Positions 55,011 through 63,338 of a DNA stretch of 64,000 nt are shown piece after piece (position 1 is the first letter of the stretch; every line of letters starts with the position of its first letter). A program made the position numbers and the translations under genes. The stretch is taken from positions 1-64,000 of the forward strand of contig JAUIAB010000015.1 in assembly GCA_030425505.1 (NCBI GenBank), read 5' to 3'. The notes under the pieces are model-generated. The model did not search any database. It was not told the origin of the DNA and saw only the letters and a program-made list of their open reading frames with translations. This DNA comes from Bacteroidia bacterium. Its GTDB lineage: Bacteria > Bacteroidota > Bacteroidia > Cytophagales > Flammeovirgaceae.

Positions 55011-58000
55011 TTACCACTTTTCCAAAAGCTGTAGTTGCTGATCTAGTTTTTTTTCATACTGTTTATTGAAAGCTTTAAATTCCTTTGCAGAAAGAAGTTT
55101 AGTCAAATCATCCAACGCATATTTAGCATAGTTAAAATAATTTAGCTCGAGGCAAAGCAGAATATATTCTTTCAAAATTTTACTTGAGTAAGGGATAAAA
55201 TCCACTCCTTTTTGCAAAACACTGTAAGCCTGCTCCAAATTATCATATTCACTGTAAAACTTAGAAAAATGAAGGTAAACCCTTTCCTTAAAAGGAGCTT
55301 TTGACAAAGCAACTTGGAACATGCCTTCAGCAGAAGTGCTATCCTTAATACTTGCAAAATAGCCAGCCTTAAGAAGAGGCTTAATCCCCAACTGATTCAC
55401 AGGAAAATTAATATGCTCTATCTCATTTAAAAAATCATCGCTGAATTTACCAGCCAAACCATTCAGGATAGTATTAGATACCAGGTAAGCCTTACTTTCT
55501 TTAGGTAAAAACTGCAAATACTTTTCTGCTTCAGAATAACTACTTTCTTGAAAGTAATAATCAAAATATCGCTTAACAATACGGCCTTTTTGAGATGGAT
55601 CTTCTATCCTTTCATATAATGCACTAAAAGTACCATAATCAACTTCTTTAATCCTATAATAGAGAAATAAAAACGCTTCATCTGGGCTAAAATCAGTAGC
55701 CTTACTTTTCTTAACAGAATAAAAGCCTATAGCAACATTAGCTTTCTGCTGGATAGTAGAGTCCAATCCGTTAGTAGCTATATTTCTCCACAAGCCAATA
55801 GCACTTTCAAGTTTACCTTGCTCTGTTAAAGTTACTGCCTTTAGATACTTAGCCTGATAATCATTTTGTCGTACTGCGAGATCAAAGTAAGAGATAGCTT
55901 TATCATAATTACCCAATTGCAAATGCCTCAAACCAGCAGCAGTATGATAAAACGATTCATACGGCGGCGACCTTCTGGAGCACTCATGAAAAAGACGTAG
56001 TGACGTATTAATTTCCTCCTTTTGGAAATACGAATTAGCAATGGCAACATCCAGAAATATCTTAAAATCAGCATTCTCTTCTTTATTAGAAACTTTTTCG
56101 AGCAAAGTCAATAAAGAGTCAGAAGCAGTACTTGTAGGGTTTAGAAGATAATTATAAACATAAGCAAACTGTGGAGTATTTAGAGATTTAGTTTTGATGA
56201 AATTTTCATCAAAACTATTTTCAACGGGTAGACCCTTTTGATTCAAATAAGCAAATAAATTTCCAAGAGAGCTTACATAGCTACTATTCTTCACCTCTTC
56301 AAGCCAATAACTAAGTTTATCTTCGTAATCCAACTTACTTAAAATGGCAAAAGTATTACTTTCTATAACCTCTTCATTCAGATCATTACGTTTAGCAAGC
56401 TCAAAATAATAGAAAGAGCTATCCAAAAGGTTAAGCTTATTATAAATTAGAGCAGTATTATTATAAAGCTCTGCCTTATCATTACACTTTTCAAGCCCAT
56501 CTTTAAGATCGAACATAGCATCAAAATACTTATTCTGATCTAGCCTGATATTCGATGCATTAATATAGGCATAAGGAAACTGCTTCTTTTTTACTGCATC
56601 TTTATACAAATAATAAGCAGAAGTCTTATTTCCGCTTACTTCATCTAGGTATGCCAACCCCATATAAGAGTGATGATTAGTAGGATTGTAACCTCTGGCT
56701 ACATTATAATTCTCTCTTGCTTCATCTAGCTTTGCTTCATTAAGAAAAATATCACCAATAGTATTATAATACCCTGCAAATGCCTGATCATAGCTGATAA
56801 AACTAGACTTAGCTAGTAAACCAAAACAAATTAACAAACCTAAAAACCAGGCACTCATAAAATCCATGGGCTTGCCTTTGTAAAAGTTAGCTAACCCTTT
56901 TCGTATAGGATTGTGATGGCTTTTAAAGTTGTAAAGAATATAAACACTAATAGACACACCAAACCCAATATGCGAAAACACAATAACATCTTCAAAAACC
57001 TCAATAAGAGGGTCATTAGAAGTCATTAAAGCAAAAGAGATCATAGAAAAAGTGATAATACCCAAACCGAGATATAAAAAACTACCAGCAGATTGAAAGG
57101 AAATAATACTTTTATACTGATACTCCCTGGCTTTAAACCCCCAAATTCCAATCACTAGCGAAATAATCAGAACGATAAAAGGATGTAGATAAACAATACC
57201 CCAGTCTAACTGTTTTGTCTGGAAAAAATATAAATAAACTAGGTTTAACAGGTAAACAGTGGTAAAAACTAAAAAATGAACAGTATTAACTTTCTCATTG
57301 CTAGTTGTTGATTTAGAAAGAGTTATGCTAAATATTGCCTTTACTATTTCATGAGCGTTCAGGGCAATAAAAGTAATAGAAAGAAATAGTGGAACTAAAT
57401 AGCCATTTGCAAGAAAATGGATTCCAGAGATACCTCGGGTAGTGCTTTCAGATACTAAAAAAAATACTCCAGCAAAGACCAACCCATTTACTGTAAAAAC
57501 CCTTAAAAAGGGAATAGATCTATTTGATCTAAAAAAACTAAAATTGACAATAAAAAAAACAGCTACGACAATATACGATGGTTGAATAGGAGAGATGTCT
57601 TTAGCAAAAGAAAGATCATTCAGTGGGAGAGTTAAAACATAGCCATAGACCAACAAAGAAGAGACCCAAAACCAAAGCTTTCCAAAATAAGAAGTTGCAC
57701 TTGTAATCAACAAAAATCCAAGAGCTACAAAGCCAAAAATAGCATTCATCAGCCAGAGATGAATAGTGATCCCTTGGATAGAAAAAGCTTCCGTAATCAA
57801 ATAACTTTTTGCCTTAATTTCCAGATCATAAATGCCAACCTTAAATTGATCTAAAAGTGTATCTAGCTCTTCAATCTCACCTTTCTTTTCCCAAGGAAAG
57901 GTCAAGTCATTTCCATAAATTAGACCAGCCAACATTATAAAGCCGATAGAAATAAACAAAAGAAAACTAAGCCAATAAGGAAACGAATTCTCTAGCTTCC

Positions 58001-58040
58001 AATTTTGCCAAAATAGAAAAGAATCTTTGTTATAGATCAA
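55011..58040 (-). CDS. Large membrane protein with C-terminal tetratricopeptide repeats
   Basis: The 1009-residue product has about ten or more hydrophobic helices in the first 425 residues, with a 45-residue charged loop (about 50-95) after the first. The rest (about 430-1009) is helical and TPR-like: ETYARENYNVARGYNPTN-type units, the ITYFD-like KAISYFDLAVRQNDYQAKY, and FYFELAKRNDLNE. There is no catalytic motif. I know no named family; similar multi-pass TPR proteins occur in Cytophagales and may scaffold envelope complexes. The TPR part is predicted to be on one side of the inner membrane. It is a single gene bordering the decayed island. Confidence 0.82.
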   Translation of the reverse strand: MIYNKDSFLFWQNWKLENSFPYWLSFLLFISIGFIMLAGLIYGNDLTFPWEKKGEIEELDTLLDQFKVGIYDLEIKAKSYLITEAFSIQGITIHLWLMNAIFGFVALGFLLITSATSYFGKLWFWVSSLLVYGYVLTLPLNDLSFAKDISPIQPSYIVVAVFFIVNFSFFRSNRSIPFLRVFTVNGLVFAGVFFLVSESTTRGISGIHFLANGYLVPLFLSITFIALNAHEIVKAIFSITLSKSTTSNEKVNTVHFLVFTTVYLLNLVYLYFFQTKQLDWGIVYLHPFIVLIISLVIGIWGFKAREYQYKSIISFQSAGSFLYLGLGIITFSMISFALMTSNDPLIEVFEDVIVFSHIGFGVSISVYILYNFKSHHNPIRKGLANFYKGKPMDFMSAWFLGLLICFGLLAKSSFISYDQAFAGYYNTIGDIFLNEAKLDEARENYNVARGYNPTNHHSYMGLAYLDEVSGNKTSAYYLYKDAVKKKQFPYAYINASNIRLDQNKYFDAMFDLKDGLEKCNDKAELYNNTALIYNKLNLLDSSFYYFELAKRNDLNEEVIESNTFAILSKLDYEDKLSYWLEEVKNSSYVSSLGNLFAYLNQKGLPVENSFDENFIKTKSLNTPQFAYVYNYLLNPTSTASDSLLTLLEKVSNKEENADFKIFLDVAIANSYFQKEEINTSLRLFHECSRRSPPYESFYHTAAGLRHLQLGNYDKAISYFDLAVRQNDYQAKYLKAVTLTEQGKLESAIGLWRNIATNGLDSTIQQKANVAIGFYSVKKSKATDFSPDEAFLFLYYRIKEVDYGTFSALYERIEDPSQKGRIVKRYFDYYFQESSYSEAEKYLQFLPKESKAYLVSNTILNGLAGKFSDDFLNEIEHINFPVNQLGIKPLLKAGYFASIKDSTSAEGMFQVALSKAPFKERVYLHFSKFYSEYDNLEQAYSVLQKGVDFIPYSSKILKEYILLCLELNYFNYAKYALDDLTKLLSAKEFKAFNKQYEKKLDQQLQLLEKW

Positions 58041-58133
58041 TGGTTTGATTTTAATTTAATGAGCGAAACTAACTACTAATTACGATATCTTATATGATAA
58101 AATAATTCCATAGAGCATTTGTGAAATAAAGCA

Positions 58134-58220
58134 GGTCACCCTTGCTCAATGCCCATCTTGGCACACCCACACGGCTCTATTGGTCTTGCCATTCGCTTCT
58201 TTCCCTAGGGTTCGATGGCA
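58134..58220 (+). repeat. Interspersed repeat family 1, copy B (diverged)
   Basis: Same order of blocks as copies A and C: CACCC at the start, a GG-TCTTG-CC part in the middle, and CTTCTTTCCCTAGGGTTC near the end. The outer inverted repeat is kept as ACCCT (58138-58142) with AGGGT (58207-58211). The rest is the most diverged of the three. It sits just past the TPR membrane gene, at the left edge of the decayed island. Confidence 0.6.
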
Positions 58221-58401
58221 ACTTTGTACCTTTAATAAGGAGTTTATCGCCCCTTTTAACTTTTCATATCTACATAAAATCAGTGATTAATATAATAATG
58301 TAAACTTGATCATTTTCGTCGAAAAATTGCTAGTTTTATATGTATTTAAGGTGGATATTAGGAGGGTTTCTTATATCTAGTAGTTAACGTCAATAAATTG
58401 A
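58221..58401. other. AT-rich spacer, nothing recognised
   Basis: Between repeat copy B and the PIN-domain scrap no gene, hairpin or repeat stands out. Confidence 0.5.
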
Positions 58402-58518
58402 ATGAATATTTTTATAGATACATCAGTTCTTTACCCTAATCCATTTTGGAGAGGAAATTTCAGTCAACGACTCTTAGAAGTTATAAGAAACGGGAGAGCA
58501 AAATTGTACTTAATGTAA
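58402..58518 (+). pseudogene. N-terminal scrap of a PIN-domain protein
   Basis: A 38-residue frame starting MNIFIDTSVLYPNPFWRGNF reads like the first strand and helix of a PIN-type nuclease, with the first acidic residue of the site in FIDTS. A stop follows at 58516-58518 and no continuation is seen in the other frames. PIN proteins are common toxins or RNA nucleases; this one cannot work. No partner antitoxin gene is seen. The 160 bases that follow hold nothing recognisable. Confidence 0.5.
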
Positions 58519-58678
58519 AAAAGCTCACCAGTAATAGGCACATTTAGTTTTTCTTCCAACATTTTCACTCCCAAAACCAAAAGAACCTATTTTTATACCC
58601 ATGCTTACCCATTAACAGAAATAGTTGAGTGCAAATAGATTATGTTTTACTAATTTATACTTGTAAAAAACACAGATT

Positions 58679-58837
58679 ATGGCAAGTAGAGATAGTCTAA
58701 TACAATCCGATAAGGTTAAATCTTTTGTAGAATTGGTTCAAACCAAATTGCTACCACATTTTAGTATTATGTCCTCGATGGCAATGGCTTCTTATGCCGC
58801 TACAAAATCTAATTATGCAAGCCTTTCTCTTTCGTAG
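58679..58837 (+). CDS. Short hypothetical frame of unknown status
   Basis: A 52-residue frame (starts MASRDSLIQSDKVKSFVELV) with a helical, partly amphipathic sequence. It overlaps the start of the DUF2971 gene by 44 bases in another frame. I recognise no family and no ribosome-binding signal. It may be a small gene, the remains of one, or chance; it lies in a region of decayed genes. Confidence 0.22.
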   Translation: MASRDSLIQSDKVKSFVELVQTKLLPHFSIMSSMAMASYAATKSNYASLSLS

Positions 58838-59650
58838 TTATTACGACTCAAATTATTATTACAAAGGACAAAACCAATTCATTCATTTCACCAAATACGA
58901 TAGTTGTAAGGCCATTTTAAAATCTAAAGAATTTAGGCTTAACTCTCTTGATATTATGGATGATAAATTAGAAGTAAGCTACCTACACAATATTTTCAAG
59001 TATTTGGGTTTAAGCGAATATCCTTCATCATATTTAAAAAGAAATCTTTATGCTTTGTCTTTATGTAATTATGACGTAGAAGAAAAAGAAGAAAGTTTAA
59101 ATATGTGGCGTGATTATGGTGACAATAATAAAGGTGCTGGATTAGTTCTTGAAATGGATTTGGATTATTCACATCATTGGGTTTCCCATATGTTATCGAG
59201 AGTTTATTACGGAAATGATTATTTAGAAGAACTTAAAAAATTTTCAGAAGCTTATAAAGTTTTCGAATTACTAATGGTGATTTTAAAATTTCAGGAGTTG
59301 ATAAACTTTTCAGAAATATTCTTGCGTACCATAAAGCTCACATCTATGATGTAGAAAAAGAAATTCGATTACTTTATTCAGCAAATCCATATGAAACTGA
59401 CGTTGAATTGCATAAGTTTATACCTATTGAATTTAAAACAACACTAAAACCTGAACATTGCTCAATATTTACCCCAACTCAAGAACAACTAGACCACATA
59501 TTCCCTAACATCTATGTGAAAAAAATTTTAATTGGTTCAAAAGTTACAAAAGCAGAATTCAACAACAGAAAAAAAGAAATAGGGATGTTAACGAACAATT
59601 ATAAAGTAAAACCTGTCATTGAATTTTCTACATTAAAGAAGTATTTCTAA
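58794..59650 (+). pseudogene. Frameshifted DUF2971 protein
   Basis: Two frames join into one DUF2971-like protein. The first (58794 to about 59270) has FIHFTKYDSCKAILKSKEFR, MDDKLEVSY and MWRDYGDNNKGAGLVLEMD. At 59271-59273 the reading shifts: continuing in the frame of 59273 gives NGDFKISGVDKLFRNILAY, SANPYETDV and then HKFIPIEF, KKILIGSKV and VIEFSTLKKYF to the stop at 59650. One lost base after the CT at 59271-59272 restores the whole gene, roughly 280 residues. In-frame starts at 58794 and 58815 are both possible. DUF2971 is an uncharacterised family often found in accessory and defence-rich regions. Confidence 0.75.
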
Positions 59651-59699
59651 GTAAAGAAGAATTACACAAGGAGAAAAAGCAATATAAATACCGTATTTT

Positions 59700-59743
59700 T
59701 TTGCGGAGAAAATACTTGTATTTAATGCATATTTTGCGGAGAA
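59700..59743 (+). repeat. Direct repeat TTTGCGGAGAA between GTATT/AATAC arms
   Basis: TTTGCGGAGAA occurs at 59700-59710 and 59733-59743. The first unit lies inside an inverted repeat GTATTTT (59693-59699) with AAAATAC (59709-59715); the second is followed by TAC too. The unit resembles a protein-binding site. It lies 240 bases upstream of the AAA ATPase gene, in the 330-base spacer 59651-59980 that has no gene. Confidence 0.5.
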
Positions 59744-59770
59744 TACTGGATCAAGAGAAATAAATCACTA

Positions 59771-59778
59771 TATATTTG
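59771..59778 (+). promoter_or_regulatory. Second copy of the ATPase promoter sequence, without its gene
   Basis: TATATTTG at 59771-59778 fits TAnnTTTG. With its surroundings (TATATATTTGAGA, then GAAAGTAGCGT) it matches the sequence before the AAA ATPase start at 59961-59983. No gene follows it directly, which suggests a lost duplicate. Confidence 0.35.
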
Positions 59779-59907
59779 AGAGAAAGTAGCGTCAAAAATG
59801 CTATTTATTTAATTGAGAAAAATGAAAAATCAGTACATTTTTTAGCATAGCAATCTTATTATCAGCAATTTACTTAAAAATATATAGTTTTCTTGCAGGT
59901 ACTATTT

Positions 59908-59974
59908 AGGATTGTAATCTAAAATAGTTATAACCAAAAAGGATTATAATCTCAAAAAGTTATATATTTGAGAT
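59908..59974 (+). promoter_or_regulatory. Promoter and operator-like repeats before the AAA ATPase
   Basis: A 25-base unit starting AGGATTGTAATCT occurs at 59908-59932 and, with a few changes, at 59940-59964. The second runs into a perfect inverted repeat ATCTCAAA (59949-59956) / TTTGAGAT (59967-59974). This covers a -7 box TATATTTG (59963-59970) only ten bases before the GTG start. The leader would be very short. The arrangement suggests autoregulation, though the ATPase has no obvious DNA-binding domain apart from a possible winged helix. Confidence 0.5.
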
Positions 59975-59980
59975 AAAAAA

Positions 59981-61099
59981 GTGTATCAAAGATATTTAAA
60001 AGAGAAAATTCTTAAAAAGATTAATTCAGGTAAAGCAATTGTTTTGATCGGTCCGAGGCAAGTCGGAAAAACCACTTTAATAAAGGAGATTCTCAATACT
60101 AGGGACTACCTGTTCTTTGATGGAGATGACCCAAAGACAAGAGCATTACTTAACCAGCCCAATACCCAAGAAATTAGGCAACTGCTTGGAAAACATGAAT
60201 TCATCTTCATTGATGAAGCGCAAAGAATTGAAGGAATTGGATTAACAATGAAGATTATAACAGATCAATTTAAAGATGTGCAGCTATTAACAAGTGGATC
60301 TTCTTCTTTTGATTTATCTAACAAAATAAATGAGCCCTTAACAGGGCGAAAATGGGAATATCAATTGTTTCCGATATCATGGGAGGAGTTTGAGAATCAT
60401 CATGGGTACTTGTATGGAGAACAACAACTAGAGAATAGGTTGCTTTACGGATTCTACCCTGATGTACTAAATAATCCGGGAGAAGAAGTAAGTATATTGA
60501 GAAATCTTTTAAATAGCTATTTATACCGAGACATTTTAGCGCATTCAGAGCTACGAAAACCAGAGATTCTGGATAAATTAGTACAAGCTTTAGCTTTACA
60601 AGTAGGAAGTGAGGTTAACTACTCTGAATTAGGACAAATTCTATCAATAGACCGAAACACTGTTGAGAGGTACGTAGAGATACTAGAGAAAGGGTATGTA
60701 ATATTCAAATTAGGTAGTTTTAGCAAAAATGTACGCAATGAGATTAAGAAAAATAAAAAAATATACTTCTACGACAATGGGGTAAGAAATATGATTATTG
60801 GAAACTTTGATCCGCTTAATCTTAGAACAGATAAAGGTGCATTATGGGAAAACTTTCTAATCTCAGAAAGGGTAAAACAAAATGAATATAAAGAAAGCTT
60901 GGCAAGGAAGTATTTTTGGAGGACTAAGCAGCAGCAGGAAGTAGATTTTGTAGAAGATATTGGAGGGCGTATTTATGGCTATGAATTTAAATGGTCGGAA
61001 ACAAAAACAAAAAAGTTACCAAAAACATTTACTGAAGCATATAAATCCGAAGATAAAATAATAACAAGGGGTAATTTTAGAGAGTTTGTAATAGCTTGA
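59981..61099 (+). CDS. AAA ATPase with DUF4143-type C-terminal domain
   Basis: The 372-residue protein has Walker A GPRQVGKTT (residues 24-32) and Walker B FIFIDEAQRI, then LLTSGSSSFDLSNKINEPLTGR (sensor region). A winged-helix part follows (NYSELGQILSIDRNTVERYVEILEKGYVIFKL), with a restriction-endonuclease-like C-terminal domain (GALWENFLISERVKQNE; FWRTKQQQEVDFVEDIGGRIYGYEFKW, an E/D-x-K-type site). The start is GTG at 59981, with the promoter directly before it. Proteins of this family are abundant in Bacteroidota and their role is not settled. It is the only intact gene in the decayed island. Confidence 0.9.
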   Translation: MYQRYLKEKILKKINSGKAIVLIGPRQVGKTTLIKEILNTRDYLFFDGDDPKTRALLNQPNTQEIRQLLGKHEFIFIDEAQRIEGIGLTMKIITDQFKDVQLLTSGSSSFDLSNKINEPLTGRKWEYQLFPISWEEFENHHGYLYGEQQLENRLLYGFYPDVLNNPGEEVSILRNLLNSYLYRDILAHSELRKPEILDKLVQALALQVGSEVNYSELGQILSIDRNTVERYVEILEKGYVIFKLGSFSKNVRNEIKKNKKIYFYDNGVRNMIIGNFDPLNLRTDKGALWENFLISERVKQNEYKESLARKYFWRTKQQQEVDFVEDIGGRIYGYEFKWSETKTKKLPKTFTEAYKSEDKIITRGNFREFVIA

Positions 61100-61215
61100 A
61101 AAGCGATATATGAAATTCGGTTTTTTTTGGATAGTATTCCCTTCAGCTTCAATACTATACTCAGTATCTTTGCTTCAGAAAACTTAACTTTATCATTGAT
61201 CGTAAGGTTAAACTA

Positions 61216-61772
61216 ATGATTAATTTTATTTCAATATCATTTCTAGTGCTTACATGTATCCTAGCACCGATCACAGAGGATAATCCAGACATTCTGAAGA
61301 TAAAGGAATTGTATAAGGAAGCTAAGACTAAAATTAAAAGTGCCAAGAATCTGAAGACCCTTATAGTGAGTGTGAGTGGTATTCTAATACACATGTGGTC
61401 AATTCGGGAAATTTATCCTGGCGAGCAGTTGGTGGCTACCAAAAAACAACTACATTTTGGTATACAGATGAGCCTTACCTTGCAGATGGAGCAGGAAAAT
61501 CTGTTCTTAAGTTTATCAGCGTAAAATCTGAAGCAACCTATAATGAAAATCAAGAATACTTATTTGAAGATGGAAAACTGATTTTCTACTTTTATCATTT
61601 TGATTATGGTGAAGAGGATATACAGGAATACCGCTTCTACTTCAAAGATGAAAAACTGATAAGGTATCTACAGAAAGGCTCTGAGGAAAATCCAAGATAT
61701 ACCAGAGGTGATGCTCATAAAGTATACGATAATGCAGAACAACTAAGCAAATCATTTATGGAAAGTTTTTAG
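61216..61772 (+). pseudogene. Frameshifted secreted protein of unknown family
   Basis: The first frame (from 61216) begins with a signal-peptide-like helix (MINFISISFLVLTCILAP) and a charged helix (ILKIKELYKEAKTKIKSAKN). Near 61354-61360 the reading shifts: the frame of 61359 reads PYSECEWYSNTHVVNSGNL and continues through YQKTTTFWYTDEPYL, KFISVKSEATYNENQEYLFE and YRFYFKDEKLIRYLQKG to the stop at 61772. The join gives one protein of about 185 residues, with a single lost base explaining the shift. The beta-rich body is of a kind common among exported Bacteroidota proteins, but I know no name for it. Confidence 0.65.
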
Positions 61773-61891
61773 ATGATTCTAGGGGCGCTTCCAACATAAT
61801 CTCAATCGAAATTTATAATTCTTTGTTTCGGTGATATTGTTATTTTATTAATAAAATCTACCTTAAACATTGAGTAAATTTTTAGTATACC

Positions 61892-63044
61892 ATGCCATTT
61901 ATTGAGCACTCTATTTATTTCGCTGCGAATGATAAACTAAAAGTAGAGCTAGAAAAGGATTCCGTTCTTAACTATAATTTGTACTGGATAAAACCTGGTA
62001 CACTAAAAGGAGTAACACTTCCAGAAGAGGGGTTATTGGTTGTCAGAAATATTTTTAACCCTGAGTTTTTTTGTGACTCATACAGTATTCCTTGGGATGC
62101 AATATGGAGCAAAAAAAGATATAAGCCTCCGTTTTCTATAGAAACATTGTGCGATGAACATCCACCAAGATGGATGTTTGAAAGAATATTTGAGCTTGTG
62201 TCAAAATGCAACACCAAAGCATTTTTCTATTCAATAGAGATGAACGGAGGAACTATTGATTATGAACATTCTTGGATTTTTGGTGATAACTATATTTTAA
62301 TCTTAGATGATAAAAATGAAGACTTTGAAATAGAAAGAAAAGCATATGTCAACGCAGAGAAAGTCTCATTATCTGGAAATGCACTTTACAAATCACTAAA
62401 GGAAATTGGCGTAGAGGCAGAAGAATCAGGATGGTTCGAGCCACATACCAGTTCATTTGTCTGGTGCACAATACGACTTTCTCCAAAAATAGAAAGGGAG
62501 CCTGAATTACCAGCATTCCCTACAAGCCTATACAGATCATCTTCTTTGGGTGATTTGGAATCGGTAAATAAATGCATAGAAGCAGGCATTTCTCCTTTAG
62601 AATATCACGACATTCTGGAAGTTGCTGTGGCATCTGGAAATGCACTTTTAGTACAAAGACTAATCGAGGAAAATGGAAAGGTTAAAAATATTGACAAGAA
62701 GTATTTTTGGGCAAGCTCATTAAATTGAGACAGTAAACTATTTGCTAGATAAAGGGGCTGATCCTAATCAACAATATGGTTACTATGGTTTTTCTGCTAT
62801 ACATACCGCTTGCATATCAGGAAATCTACCAATTATTAAAAGGTTACTTCTGGCTGGAGCATCTGTTAATTCTATTGCTACAGATAAAAGAACGCCTATA
62901 TTCATAGTAGTTGATAAAACAAATCAAGAATTAGTCAATTTCCTATTAAGAAAAGGAGCAATAATACCTGATTGGAAAATAGGATATTCTGGAACAATAC
63001 AAGAAAGGGCTAGAAAAAAGAAAATCTCAATAGTGAAAACCTAA
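61892..63044 (+). pseudogene. Frameshifted ankyrin-repeat protein with unknown N-terminal domain
   Basis: The first frame (61892-62728) has 278 residues. An N-terminal domain of about 200 residues contains WKP-like YWIKPGTLKGVTLPEEGLL and EHPPRWMFERIFELV, and an ankyrin-like start follows (SSSLGDLESVNKCIEAGISP; VASGNALLVQRLIEENG). The TGA at 62726-62728 interrupts it. Shifting by one base there gives ETVNYLLDKGADPNQQYGYYG, GNLPIIKRLLLAGASVN and FIVVDKTNQELVNFLLRKGA, clear ankyrin repeats, to 63044. One inserted T at about 62726 explains the break. The full protein would have about 384 residues. Such proteins are often immunity or effector proteins, but I see no toxin partner. Confidence 0.7.
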
Positions 63045-63118
63045 ACTGCAATGAACTTAACTCAAAAACAAATACAATATGGGTTTAACCCAAACTAAAA
63101 TAGGGGTGGAAAGAGTGA

Positions 63119-63146
63119 ACCTAACAGGTTTTCAAACCTGTTAGGT
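63119..63146. repeat. Perfect 13-base palindrome AACAGG type
   Basis: ACCTAACAGGTTT (63119-63131) and AAACCTGTTAGGT (63134-63146) are perfect arms around two bases. It lies directly before repeat copy C. Palindromes of this form are frequent extragenic repeats in this phylum. It may also terminate transcription weakly, but no T tract follows. Confidence 0.6.
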
Positions 63147-63153
63147 CTGGTTA

Positions 63154-63262
63154 CATGACCTTGCACCCTGGGGAAAGAGGCTAGGCCAAAGATCGAAGAG
63201 CCTAGTGCGTTGGTTTTAGCTTTGGCAGCCGGGATGAGCATTGTGGAGGGTGTCATTTCGTT
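63154..63262 (-). repeat. Interspersed repeat family 1, copy C (inverted)
   Basis: The reverse complement aligns with copy A throughout: the 19-base stretch TGCACCCTGGGGAAAGAGG (63162-63180) is exactly the complement of 35625-35643. Both inner and outer inverted repeats are kept: CACCCT (63164-63169) with AGGGTG (63247-63252), and GCCAAAG (63185-63191) with CTTTGGC (63220-63226). It lies at the right edge of the decayed island, in opposite orientation to copy B. The bases to guaB hold nothing further. Confidence 0.75.
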
Positions 63263-63338
63263 TTAAGAAATTCCTTTTTAAGGAGTGATGGAATTTGTAT
63301 TTTCACAAAAAGATTCCAGAACTTAAAACTCCGCAAAA

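Noticed and set aside
59651-59980. CRISPR-like array upstream of the AAA ATPase
   Set aside because: Only two copies of each short repeat, unequal spacing and no cas genes.
58794-63044. Programmed frameshifting as an explanation for the three split genes
   Set aside because: The shift sites lack slippery heptamers and a downstream structure, and the three shifts differ in kind (two lost bases, one gained).
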